The notes under the pieces: model-generated
The model's input: the letters and a program-made list of their open reading frames with translations, nothing else
Database searches by the model: none
What the model was told of the DNA's origin: nothing
Program-made: the position numbers and the translations under genes
Assembly (NCBI RefSeq): GCF_964275005.1
Contig: NC_092706.1
Coordinates: 30,122,781 to 30,186,780, forward strand
Origin: Diadema setosum
Lineage: Eukaryota > Echinodermata > Echinoidea > Diadematoida > Diadematidae
DNA length: 64,000 bases
Direction of reading: 5' to 3'
Shown here: in pieces, positions 1 through 11,500 of the stretch
Layout: every line of letters starts with the position of its first letter
Position numbering within the stretch: position 1 is the stretch's first letter

Positions 1-2
1 TC

Positions 3-941
3 AAGACGGAGCTCGACGATCATGATGAGGAAGAGGAAAAGATGGAGGAGGACGATCGCGGTACGCCAACCTCAGAGACAAAGGTACACGACTCACTGCG
101 TCCCGACGGAGAAAACACGAAACTCTCTTTACGGAGGCGACGACGAAGTAGCCAGTTCGCCCATCGACCACGAATGTTTAGTATTACAGCAGAGCATGGG
201 CTCGGCGTACACGACTCGTCCGATGAAGATCACGGTGGTGAAACTCGGCATGGTTTTGAAAGACAACACAGTGCGGAGGTGCACCGTCAACCTCGACGAC
301 CAGGCAGCGGGAAAACCAAAACCATGACAGAACTCGTACAGGATGCTAGCAAACGAAGAAACAGCGTGAACTTCATCAAGCGACAAGAAAGCGCGGCGAG
401 TATGGCGATAAGTCAGGTTCCAGAGCCAGAAAGAAGTCACTCTCCGAAGCCTCCAGGGGTCCCGACAATTCGTCTTCTGCAGTCGAGCAGACTGCGGCAC
501 ACGAGGTCAACAACTCCCTCACACTCGATGTCTGTTACCCCATCAAAAATCTCCCCGTCCCCTCCTCCACCGTCTCCTAATCTGTCTCGAAAACGCTCGT
601 CGAGTCCAACTTCCTCCGTGGTCGACTCGGTCTTCGCAGAGGAAAACGACAATCATACGGTCCTGTCACCACGCTCACAGCCGAAGTCGAGACGAAGTAG
701 CATCGCAGCTTTCCTTAGGCCGAACTTCAAGTCGAACACAAACAATGAGAAGTCGCGTCGGAGAAGCGTCGAGACAAAAATACAAGACCAGGCTCCTCCG
801 AAACCTCAGCCCCCAAAGACAAAGAAAAAGAAAGGCTTTTCCATCTTTTCAGTCCCACTTCCTGGAATCCCTGTAGGTATGATCGAAGAAGACTTCACCG
901 AGGACATTGATATGGAAGGAAGTGGTTCACACGACTCTTGA
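3..941 (+). CDS. C-terminal exon of an unrecognised basic, Ser-rich tail protein (partial)
   Basis: The frame is open from base 3 to the TGA ending at 941, so the coding sequence continues upstream of the window; the ATG at 42 is probably internal. The 312 visible residues have no recognisable folded domain. They begin acidic (DDHDEEEEK), then become Ser/Arg/Pro-rich. Four basic-Ser motifs resemble protein kinase A sites: RRRRRSS, KRRNS, KSRRSS and KSRRRS. Proline stretches (SPPPPSP, PPKPQPPK) could bind SH3 or WW domains. The end is a more hydrophobic stretch (FSIFSVPLPGIPVG) followed by an acidic tail. Composition fits the disordered cytoplasmic tail of a channel, receptor or scaffold, but I do not recognise the family. 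CpG density is high compared with the flank, as expected of a coding exon here. That it is coding is likely; the function is unknown. Confidence 0.75.
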   Translation, partial: KTELDDHDEEEEKMEEDDRGTPTSETKVHDSLRPDGENTKLSLRRRRRSSQFAHRPRMFSITAEHGLGVHDSSDEDHGGETRHGFERQHSAEVHRQPRRPGSGKTKTMTELVQDASKRRNSVNFIKRQESAASMAISQVPEPERSHSPKPPGVPTIRLLQSSRLRHTRSTTPSHSMSVTPSKISPSPPPPSPNLSRKRSSSPTSSVVDSVFAEENDNHTVLSPRSQPKSRRSSIAAFLRPNFKSNTNNEKSRRRSVETKIQDQAPPKPQPPKTKKKKGFSIFSVPLPGIPVGMIEEDFTEDIDMEGSGSHDS

Positions 942-1205
942 GTTGTCTTTATAAATGTGATGGAGACTTCTTGCATTCTTTATCAGTTCATTTCGTTAAG
1001 AAAGAACTTTAATGTTTGCACCTTGTTAGCTAATTTTGGCAGCTTGGTAGGGCGACGAATTGTCAAAGAGTCATTTAACAGTCAATAATGTAATGTATTG
1101 TGAATCAACGCTCTGCCTTGATCAAGCTTGTTCGTGAAGCATCGTAGTTTTGCTTGTACGCATCCATGTAACAGCATGGTATCTATGTCTTTACATCTAA
1201 GAAAT

Positions 1206-1300
1206 ACAGTGGAACCTCTTTACATAGAGATCGGATACAACAACGTCTTCTTACAACAAGATGATTTTGGAGGTCCAAAGTCTTTACACTTCTTTGTTTT
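1206..1300 (+). mobile_element. End fragment of a DNA transposon
   Basis: The sequence starts ACAGTGGAACCTCTTTACAT and continues with the alternating ataacgag-like pattern (GATCGGATACAACAACG, CTTACAACAAGATG) typical of one terminus of widespread invertebrate mariner/pogo-type MITEs. Only one end is present. A related scrap (TATAACAGACTCGGTTATAG) lies at 35115-35175. Confidence 0.4.
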
Positions 1301-1397
1301 TTGTATCCTGCTGCCAGTGAGAAACGTGATAACAATATACATGCAATTGTCATCGTGGTTTCCATATCCTCATTATAAGTTCGGCCTCCGTTCCTTC

Positions 1398-1990
1398 ATT
1401 ACGTAATACAAGAACATTCGAATATTGTTCATCAGTGTGGCATCCTCATTGGAAGAAGAATGTTGTAAAAGTAGAGAATGTACAGCGTCGAGCTACCAGA
1501 ATGATACGTCCACTCAGACCTTTGAGTTATGAAGCAAGACTTAAACACTTGAAATTGCCTTCATTGGCATATATAGACGGCATAGAGCCGATATGATACA
1601 GATTTTTAAGATCGTGAATGAGATTGATGATATGAAGTTCTCAAATTTTTTTGAGTTCTCAGTTGGAGGAAGGACGCGTGGTCATAAATTTAAGATACTG
1701 AAGAAACATGTAAAGTCCAAAGTGAGACAGTGCTCTTTCTCTCAAAGAGTTATTAGTGAGTGGAATAAGTTGCCATCATTTGTAGTTGACAGCCCATCCG
1801 TGAATAGTTTCAAGTCTAATTTAGAGAGGTTCTGGAGTCAAGACAAGAACAAATGTATACAACCCCGACGGGATATTTCTTTGTCCATGTGATACTGCAC
1901 AGTGCCTAACAAAAAGTTATTAATGTCATGTAATGACGACACCGAGGGGCAAATAAGTTAAGTCTAACTTTACGCCCACATCCAAGGTAT
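1398..1990 (+). mobile_element. LINE 3' end (reverse transcriptase C-terminus), degraded
   Basis: Translation shows the hallmark C-terminal region of CR1/L2/Jockey-type LINE polymerases: EYCSSVWHPHWKKNV, then VENVQRRATRMIRPLRPLSY and LKHLKLPSL, then DMIQIFKIVN, then FSQRVISEWNKLP and VNSFKSNLERFW. The first part (about 1404-1575) and the second (1593-1892) are in different frames. A 2-bp insertion near 1570 (TATATAGACGG where TATAGACGG is expected) accounts for this. The 3' end carries a short direct repeat (TCCAAGGTATTTTATCCAAGGTAT, in two pieces) near 1980-2002, as in CR1-like tails. The copy is 5'-truncated, broken, and lies in the probable 3' UTR of the upstream gene. Confidence 0.8.
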
Positions 1991-2454
1991 TTTATCCAAG
2001 GTATGTCAGAAGGGAAAACTGGTAATCACGAGTCAAATATTTCGTTTACACCTGGACCCCAAATGTCATTATGTGAGGAAGAAACGTTGCACTCACAGGA
2101 CCCCTGGTGTTATTTTGTTTTTGTTTCCGTGTTTGTTTGTTTCTTTTTTGCTTCTTCATTTTTTACAGAAGAAAAATTAGTCTGTGAAAGTCGAAGAAAA
2201 ATCAGAGCAAAATTCAGAAAGTTACATCCCTCTGAACGTTTCTTAGCATCACGTCGGCTGTGCATCTTCAAACACTTGACCCGGCCGACTTGAAACGTGA
2301 CGTCAGTCATGTGAACTGTGACGTCACTGCAACGTTTTCATCATTAGATTAATTGACAAATTTGTGATAATTTTGCATTTATATTGGGAAGAGCACATTT
2401 CTTTGACATAATGTCCAAGAAAGGTCAAATAGTTTGCTCTTATTTAACTTGCAG

Positions 2455-2460
2455 AATAAA
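2455..2460 (+). promoter_or_regulatory. Candidate polyadenylation signal AATAAA for the first gene
   Basis: AATAAA in GCAGAATAAAAGC, about 1.5 kb after the stop codon. Alternatives lie at 2825 and 2912, so which is used is uncertain. Confidence 0.35.
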
Positions 2461-2960
2461 AGCTATCCTGCATAACAAGTCAGGACACAATTATGTTTGA
2501 CATTCGTTTGGTGTCGTAATGTGGGGAAAAAAATGTTCATAAACGTGTATTTTCAACTGATTTCTGTATATATTCACAAACCTTAGACCTCAAAGTTTCC
2601 TTCCGTCCAACGTGTATCTTATACAATACATGTATTACATTTTCTATGCATTTTGTGTCAATTTTATTCGTTTCATTTTCTCAGATCATATCCCTTTTGT
2701 TTACTGTGCTGATGAGGTGGGCACATACTAGCAGTAGATATTGTGCATTTTGGGTAACATGCTGCAAACTGTCGGTAGAAGAGTAAGATCATCACAGTGT
2801 GTGTAATGTTAGATGTGTATCTACAATAAATTGTGCACATTAAATGCAATCAATACGGTATCATTAACTGCCATATTTTATACTTGACAGGGTCTGGTAG
2901 TTCTGTGGTGCAATAAAGCCACTAACTACCTAATGAAAACTAAATTGTAGTGACTTCTAT

Positions 2961-3838
2961 CTCTTTGCAGTTGTTCGAGGTACTTGTTAGTCTGGCTACC
3001 AAATCATCTGCCTGTAGTAATTTTGCTTTCCAGAATATCAACGCCCTCTATCGACGAAAGAAGTAGCAGGTTCAGGTTAATGATCCTAGACGCATTTAAA
3101 ACACCCTTTGCCTTATGCAAAGGCGGCGACTCTGTCGCATGCGGCAGCGGCTTCGTCGTATTTTGTGTAACTAAATTTGGCAAAGGGTTTGGAAACGAGA
3201 CTAGGTACCTGGCAATCCAGTATAAACACAATCGATGCTTCCATCTCTGTGTTATAAGTTCATCTCTTGACGGTATTTCTGTGTTGAATACAGGAACAGG
3301 TATCCAACAGCACAGAGTCTAAACGATACACCGATTCAAATCAATGTGCAACTCATTCTCAGGTCTCATTCCACACACACACCTATCAATGAAGGAACTA
3401 CGCATACAAGCATCACTTCTCTTATCACACATCCAAACATTCTCTCCAACGTCACTCTTGCAGTAAATTGATAACTGCGTGTGTTCACTATAATATAATG
3501 AATACACATATGTGTATTCATGTGGGATTGAATCAAGTTATGTAAATAGGCGGGAAATCTTCAGTGTATTGTTCAATTTTGCATTTATTTACAACTATCG
3601 TCTTGTATTTACAAACCATCTGCATTGATAACCCTGCAACAATGCAATAAATCTGGCTGCTGCCAGCTAGATGTCACATGATCATGTCACATGTTATTGA
3701 TCTATGTGGATGTGTTTCATTATTACATGCAGTGATACGACCAATTTACATTACATTGTAGTTGAAAACACATCTTGATGATGTACAGTACATGACATAC
3801 ACATTGATGCTGTGAATGTTAAAGCCATCATTCATTAA
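2961..3838. other. Convergent intergenic stretch, nothing recognised
   Basis: The stretch lies between the 3' ends of the first gene (+) and TAF5 (-). Short open frames (for example 2984-3322) lack family resemblance. The local motif CACCCTTTGCC is echoed in reverse by GGCAAAGGGTTT around 3100-3190. No gene is supported. Confidence 0.4.
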
Positions 3839-3996
3839 CAGGGGTGGATCCAGGAATTTCTTAAAGGGGGGCGCAAGGAATATTTTTGATGCTACTTCCA
3901 GGTTTCATCTCATTTTTTTCTTTTTATTTCTTTTGTTTTTACAAAAAATAAAGAGGGGGTGTGCACCCGGTGCGCCCCCTTCTGGATCTGCCACTG
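3839..3996 (+). mobile_element. MITE, CAGTGGCGGATCCAG family, copy 1
   Basis: This is a 158-bp element with imperfect terminal inverted repeats: left CAGGGGTGGATCCAG, right CTGGATCTGCCACTG. CATTAA flanks both sides (3833-3838 and 3997-4002), an apparent target duplication. The core is T-rich (CTTTTTATTTCTTTTGTTTT) followed by a G/C-rich arm. Copies 2 and 3 lie at 25922 and 37420. The TIR resembles hAT-type ends, but the observed duplications are 5-6 bp rather than 8, so the superfamily is left open. Confidence 0.8.
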
Positions 3997-4345
3997 CATT
4001 AAAGTCTCACAAACCAGAGAGGAGGTGAGAGCTTACTGAATTCCAGGAAGCCAAAGACCTTGTCTCAGCATCAGATCATTTCCGCTACATATCAGGGAGC
4101 TCTGATGATAACTCCATACAGGGTAATGTTGGCTGAACCACTATGTAGGCCTACAATCGTACTCACAAGTAACAATAACTTCATCAATACCACACAGGTG
4201 TATGGGGAATTTATGTCGTTGTTGTTGTTGTTTTCAATGTACTGCGTGAACGCTGCAAATCAGAGGCAACAAATTTGTATCACTACACCTGCTCTGCACC
4301 TATGGGTGCTGGAGGCATGTTGTTGCTGTGCTTTCTTTTCTTTTT

Positions 4346-4442
4346 TTAACCCATAGAGGACAGACTGGTTTTGCTCCAACACACATTCCCCATCCATAGA
4401 CACCTGCACGAGTATACTCGGTTTTCGTCCTCGACGGGTTAA
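4346..4442 (+). mobile_element. TTAA-flanked mini-MITE (AACCCGTTGAGGACG family), copy 1
   Basis: This is an element of about 97 bp bounded by TTAA on both sides with inverted ends TTAACCCATAGAGGAC and CCTCGACGGGTTAA. The interior has a conserved core CACACATTCCCCATCCATAG and GAGTATACTCGG, a small palindrome. Other copies are at 8819, 15774 and 51389. Confidence 0.7.
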
Positions 4443-5111
4443 ATGAAATTTGTTATTGGGAGGAAACTGAGGCAGTTAAAGAACTATCAAGTGAGGTATT
4501 CAGCGGTTGAATGTCTTGGATGATCTGACATGACATTCTTTGAAGACATTGAGATGATTCTTTCCATCATGAGACTGTGGCAGAATGGTATTATATGTCT
4601 CGCTAATTTCACCTCTTACTTGTACCAATTTCACATTTTCTACAGAACACACTTATTACTGAATATGCTAAGAGCATAGTGTGGACACTGTGTTTGTACT
4701 TTTCCTCAAAGACAGAGGAGCTTTTTACTTCATAAATATATTAAAGATAATACTTGGTCTTTTGTGCGCAAACCAATGAAAATACCTAAAGAAATAACAT
4801 CGTGGTCAAATGGACAGAAGAGCTTTTTTCAAGGATCTTCACACCTCATAATATATGATTGGCTGACAGTGCCTGAAAACTAACAGGTACTGTTCCTGTA
4901 ATACTGTAATGACTTTGATGTGTGTATTACATCAGCTTTACTTTGAAAAATCAAACATAACTCAGTCGGTAACATGAGATCTAAGGGCGTGAATAAGAGG
5001 ACATCAGATTTGACTACCTGGTAAGTCCACCTATGTATTCATAACCACAGAGCATGTGACCTGTGCAAGGTAATGATCTGTAGCTATGAGGTGAAAGGTC
5101 ATGACCTGTAG
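4443..5111 (-). other. Probable TAF5 3' UTR and flank
   Basis: There is no gene in this stretch. It holds the 28-nt duplication next to the TAF5 stop and otherwise unique AT-rich DNA. I could not find an AATAAA on the minus strand close to the stop codon, so the TAF5 transcript end is not assigned. Confidence 0.35.
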
Positions 5112-5134
5112 CTATGAGGTGAAAGGTCCCGCTG
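5079..5134. repeat. 28-nt tandem duplication spanning the TAF5 stop codon
   Basis: TGTAGCTATGAGGTGAAAGG occurs twice with a 28-nt period (5079 and 5107). The right copy contains the last codons and stop of TAF5 (minus strand ACCTTTCACCTCATAG); the left copy repeats the same stretch in the 3' UTR. Confidence 0.8.
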
Positions 5135-5517
5135 CCAGCAGCAGGTTGCGTCTGGTGAAGTGGAGATGGTAGACTGAGGTGGACTTGGTGGGGTAAGAAC
5201 CTAGCAGACTGTCTCCTCCTTCAGGCCTGATATACAAAACACACACAAATAATAAATGAACAGAAATCTTTCCTTTGCATAGAAAAGGCTGTTGAACTCG
5301 ATCATTACACGGACCCAGTTAAAATGTAGTTTGTAGGCACAAACCCTTGTTGGTCGTAAAGGAGTCTGCGCCAAGACTACTACATGCACCACCCTGGCAC
5401 TGTCCCATAGGCCCTGTGTTGTAGCTTCAAGCTTCAGTGCTAAGCAAGTGCATGTAGTAGTCTCGGCGCAGACTCCTTTACGACCCAACAAGGGTTTGTG
5501 CTTGCAAACTAGTTCAA

Positions 5518-5557
<40 letters not shown>

Positions 5558-8500
5558 GTGTGTGTGTGTGTGTATGTCTGTGTGGTTGCTTTTGATAGAA
5601 ATACACACACATTTCTTGATTATTTCCCTCTTGAACAAATCAATAATTATTGGGGCAGCCAAGATTCACACATGTTAATCAGTGAGGGTCAAAAAGCAAT
5701 CAGGAAGATTCTTTACATATCATATGCATCTCAAAAGGCTAGGATGATTCCCAAATCAGGTAATCATCTTATGATTGTTTGTCATCATTCCTCCTCCTCC
5801 TCATCATCATCATAATCATCAGAGCTTTTAGAAATTACCTATTACCAACACAGGGCTACAGATGATAATTTTTTTGTCTTTCTGAACACATAGTGCTGAT
5901 TTGCAAATGCACTATAATCCAAGATTATCATATGAAATTTATGTTCAAGAAGTTTCGACAAATATTTGCCTATTCATCTCATAACTTACAATATAATCCA
6001 TCAATAGAAAGTAAGCAAGGAACTTTGATCTTTTGTCTGAAGAGAAGAACTTTTACAACGCATTTGAAATGAAAGAATGCACACTGATGTCAATAGTAAA
6101 TCCAAGTACATCAATTTATCACTGCAGACTTGTATTACTTACGAGATAACCATCGGAGATGACATGGACTCGTCTGCGTCTGCCTCTGTGAAGATTTTTT
6201 TGACATCCCATAACTTCACACAGTTGTCAAGACCACCTACAAAAGAAATGTGTGTGATACAAAACTATAATTTTTACTGTGTCACACAAAAATTTAGGAG
6301 GCATTTCATGTAAACAAGGCCTTTCAGGATGCACACAAACATAACTGAATTTCCCAGTTCTACTGGTAATAATTGCACTAAACAAAACTGAAATGCTAGA
6401 ATTCTGCATTATTGATAATGTAAATTACAACAATAGAAAGAGTTCCATATGTATTGTACTTGTAGGTAAAAAAAGAAGAACAAAAACACAAACAAAAATC
6501 ACAACATGAGCATCACGATTTAGTCAATAGTTTAACTACAATGATCTCTACAGACAACTCTACATAACAACTCTACATGACTATACATGACATGACTGCA
6601 TGATAGCATATCTTTCATCTATTCTGTATATGACTGTGACCAATATTAACTGGCACATGAAAACTATAAAACCTTGAAACCTGCACCTCTCTGTTTGTTG
6701 GTGTCTGGTTTTGATATTTTTTTTTTTTAACCAGTCCGTTTGTCTATTTTATTCAATTCACCATAGAGCGGTACCGTATTACCTCCGCTAAGGAGGGTGT
6801 TTTTTTTTTGTTGGCATTGGTTTGTTTGCTTGTTTGTCTGTTTGCAAAATAACTATTTTTGATGAAATTTACAGGAAAACTTTATGACACAAGGAACAGA
6901 TGATTAAATTTTAGTAGTGATCCGGCAATTTCTATGAATTTTTGTAGGACTATCTATCTTCTGTTACATCGGGTCAATGAACTTGGGAATTCAAGCAGCG
7001 CAAAAATTAAAGTTTGCATACATGCACTAAAGCATGTGCTCTGCTTGGGCAAGACACAGCAGGAAGCTGATGAGGTAACATAAACACAAGGCTTACTTTT
7101 AGCCTTTTAGGAAATTGGGCAATCATTCAGCATGCATGTATGGGTGGGAATGAGCTGCTTGGCCGAGGTCTGCACTCTCCAAGTGCTTTTCTGGTTTGAT
7201 TTGAAAGCTTCACTCTTCTTTGGGAACCCACCTGAAGCAAGAACATTTCCATCTTGACAAAAGCTGAGAGAGTAGACAGGAGCTGTGTGGCTGCTCAGTT
7301 CCCTGATCAGGTTGCCATGACGCAGTTCCCATAGCAACACACGTTTATCAGTACCAGTTGATGCCAGATAGTGACCATTGGGAGAGAAGACCAGACTGTG
7401 GATTGGACCCTTGGGAAGAAAAAAATGAGAAATTTATGAAGGATATTGATCTCATCAGTGTCCTATCACACAAGGTCAACTCAGAAAATTAAAAATGCTT
7501 AGAAACGTCAGTATTAAGAACAATATAAGTGCTACTTTTTATTATTATTATTATAATTAAAATTGTGGGTCTTGCAGCGCAAAAAAAAAAAAAAAAAAAA
7601 ACATGAACAAACAAACAAAAAACAAAAACATAAAATCAACCACTGCGTTCATGACTTCCCAGGCAGCTACTCAATGTTCAGGATGTAATCAACCTCGTTT
7701 TTCAAGGAAATACATTTTGCATGCTTCACTAATGGTTGTTTGATAAAACTGAAGTTATGTAATATTTATTCCTGTACTTGGAAAAAAATCAATAATTGGG
7801 GTGTAATATGTGACCGTGCATCACGAAACAAACAAAAAGTTGCACCACTTGATTTTATGTAAAGACTAAAAAATGGTGAGACGGGTCAACCAAGTCAATC
7901 TTGAGTTTTTCATATTTTCTGCAAAAGTTTTTCTTTTTCTACATTATCTTAAGTTTGGGATCATAAAGCAAATGGGAAAGTGTGTTTCCAGCTGTTTTTC
8001 TGCAACCCTTTTTTGTAGAATCTAGTGTGATTGGGTATGTCTTAGAGGCCCCTTTTTGTTTCTTACAAATCTTTTACACACTGTTCACTTTCAACTCTAA
8101 TAACATTTTAAAGGATAATGCTACTGCCTTGAAAGTTGGCATTGATCATGGACAGAATGTGTTAACAGAGCACGCTCAGTTTCAGCTTAATCTGATAATC
8201 CCTTCATTGTTGTTGCTGTGGCAGTGTACATCCTGTTTTTTTTTTTTTTTTTTTTTTTTGTCCCATTCATCGCATAGCTAGCATGGTTTGGTAAAGATTA
8301 ATCACTTGAATAAACCCTGTACTACAGAGCCTCTTTTCTCAGCTCACACTTTTCCAGAGTGTGTACTTTCTTTTCAATATTTAGATAGGTTGAGAGAGTC
8401 CATTTTAATTGAGTTATACATTATTTTAAAGCTTAGAGTCTGTTCTTTCAGCATCTGCCCTTAACTAAAAATCCATGTCTGGCAACTTTTTGTTGGTTTT

Positions 8501-11500
8501 GTGGTGCAGGGTCACATAAGACATGGCTGGAAAGATGTGATCATTATCTCTGCCAAAGTAGAAAGAAGGAGGTTAGGGAAGAGATTTCTTTGCATACCTT
8601 GTGTCCTGTCATGACCCTGACACACTTTCCACTGCTCATGTCCCATAGTCGTATTGTCTTATCACTGGAGCCTGTGGCAATGTAGTTTGAGTTGGGATGA
8701 AACTTCACAGTCTGTGGAGCAATCACATGTACAGCACTCATGTAAAGTGGGATGTGTCACAATAATGCACTGCTGCCCTCTACTGGTTGAAATCTGACAT
8801 TCCACCTGACAATGAACACTAACCCATTGAGGATTGCATCGATGAGCATTGAGGGCTGATTTTGCTACAACACACATTTCCCATAGACACTTGCCAGAGT
8901 ATACTCGGGACTCGCCCTCAACGGGTTAAGGAAGCTGTGGGCATCTGTATTCATGGGCCTTATAATTGTGAATGACTTATCACGACAGAAATATCTCTGC
9001 TTTACTACGCTCAGTATTCCATGGAATGGTATCATTTTCAGAATACTAGACCATCGAAAGTAACACTAGAAACTGGAATTTGACCACATGTCAATTTCTG
9101 CAAACTTAGAATTCTGAAAACTTACAAAATTTTGCAGCTTTCTCCAAGGTTTTCTTATCTCAATGAATAGCAACAAATAACAAACTTCCTAATACTGTAA
9201 AACCAAAAATTTACACATGCATTCTAATGTTGCAAATTTCATACTTGCAAAATAAAAATGCTCATGAAAGCTCTCGCCTACACTAAATGCACTGAATGCC
9301 AGTGGAAATTTGCAAAAATATCATGCTGTGAAAATGTCTTGCTTTATAGTACCTGCAAGCACAATCAATCTATCTTTAAAGGACAAGTTCACCTTCATAG
9401 ACATGTGGATTGAGTGAAGGCAACAATGTTAGTAGAACACATCAGTGAGAGTTTGAGGAAAATTAGACCGTCCGTTCAAAAGTTATGACTTTTTTAAGTA
9501 TCTGCGCAGTCACTGCTGGATGAGAAGACTACCACAGTGTATGATGTCACATGCATACAACGATATAAGGAAAATAAAAAGAGAATTTCACAAAACTTCA
9601 CTTTTTGAATAAAGTGCACATTTCTTCAACTAGTTACTGACATATGTTAAGGGTAATATTATTCCCCTTGCCTTCTGAAAGAGAGAAGTCGAGTGTTCTT
9701 TTGTTATGCGAGAAAAGTAAAAATATGTTGAATTTTCTTTAATCTTCCTTTATATCGTTGTACTCATGTGACATCACAAGCCATAGTAGTCTTCTCATCC
9801 AGCCTTCAGTAAGCAGAAACTTTAAAATTTCATAACTTTTGAACGGATTGTCCAATTTTCCTCAAACTCACACTGATGTGTTCTACTAATATTGCTGCAT
9901 TCACTCAACCCACATGTTTATGAAGGTGAACTTGTCCTTTAAAATATGTGATTCCGCAGTTTTGGTTAGACCATCCCTACAAATTACTACTCTATCTCAC
10001 TATTTGATGTACAATGTATGAACAAACTTAACCTCTCTACAGCATGTCAATTCGAATTTCTCACACATAACATGCATTCAAGAAGGGATGTTTTAGATCA
10101 CATTACATTTGAACAGACAATGCCTCAAGGAGAAGAGGTAGAATCCAAGAATAAATTCTTACATCAACGTCCGAGAGATGACCAGCAAATATCCTGAGTG
10201 GTTGATGGTACTCTGTGGCCCAGAGTCTGGCTGTCCTGTCTTTGCCTACTGATGCAAAGTAATGGCCAAATGGTCTGCAAAAACACAGGTAAAATACAAT
10301 ACAGAACATCATTAACATGCAAGGAACTACACGAAACAGGTGTATTGTACCAAAGAATATCAGTAGTGAGAAATGGACTACGAGGATATATATATTTTTT
10401 TTTTATAGAGCTCAGATATTGAAAGGATTGCAACAAGAAGGGAAATTACTGTAATCGATGAATTATCCACAGTAGATTATGCCATCATTATCATCGTCTA
10501 ATAGAACAGAGTCTGTATCTACAGCTCATTTGTGACCCTGTATCTCAAAAACACCAAAAAGTCACCAAACCATACAGAAAATGTAAGATAATTAAAGACT
10601 GACTGGGTTGACCCATTTCCCCTATTTTGAGCCCTCAAGTAAAATCGGCACATGCAACTCTTTGCAGGTTTTGTGATGCATGGTCAGATTTGTGAATTGT
10701 ACAGTGCAGTTGGCAGTCCAACATTTAGGAATTCTTTTAAGTCTTTTTATCAATGAGATCATGAATCCCCAAATATTTTCAGCAGGCTTCCTCCCAGTAG
10801 GCAATTCTGATCTCTGTCCCAATGATAAGCTCCTGGAGAGTGTAAGAATCCAGTGGTCAATCCCTTGCTTCATACCAGGTCTTTGCATCTGTAGCAGCGA
10901 GGCTGGAATGAAATTACTCAAAGCACCATGTGCAGTGCATTGAATGGGTTTCACGTTCTAACAATTGTTTCAGCCTCTAACCAGGGCGAACGTAAAAGCC
11001 GCAGTCACCTTTCACAAAACTGTGTCATTTAACTACATGTTATTTTGCTTTGTGTAGTTTGGACATTACTTTGGAAGTTACCAGCGAAACTTTTTGCATA
11101 CAAAAGGGGAAGTTTCTCATTTCCCATATAACTAAGTATGTGTAGTTTTGTGTAGTGTGACCACACACAGCTAAAACTTCAAGAAGTTTGTCATGTGATT
11201 GGATCCATTTTATGTTGAGTGCACACTTTGCACATTATTTTGCACGCTGTACGTGATTTTTGCCAATGTGGAATATGCATATTAGAGACTGGAACTACTA
11301 TAGGTAGTTTCACATCAGTCAAACTAAACATAGTTTTAACGGTAGTGTGATCGCTTGCGCAAACTTCATAAAGTTATTGGGAAGTAAACTACTCATAATT
11401 TTGTGTAATTTGACTGCTGCTAAAGACAATCTTACCCAAACTCTGCATCCCAGACAGGAAAGTTGTGACCCTTGTAAGAGACGAGGCAGGAGTAGGTGTA

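Larger units (their letters stand above)
942..2960 (+). other. Probable 3' UTR and downstream flank of the first gene
   Basis: No coding sequence is convincing here. The stretch contains a LINE 3' fragment and a transposon-end fragment, described separately. AATAAA signals on the + strand occur at 2455, 2825 and 2912, so the transcript could end at about 2480 or 2850-2930. Nothing else is recognisable. Confidence 0.4.

Noticed and set aside
5201-5662. 153-codon minus-strand frame
   Set aside because: Only its first-exon edge overlaps TAF5 exon 17, in the wrong frame; the rest reads through the hairpin and (TG)n tract.
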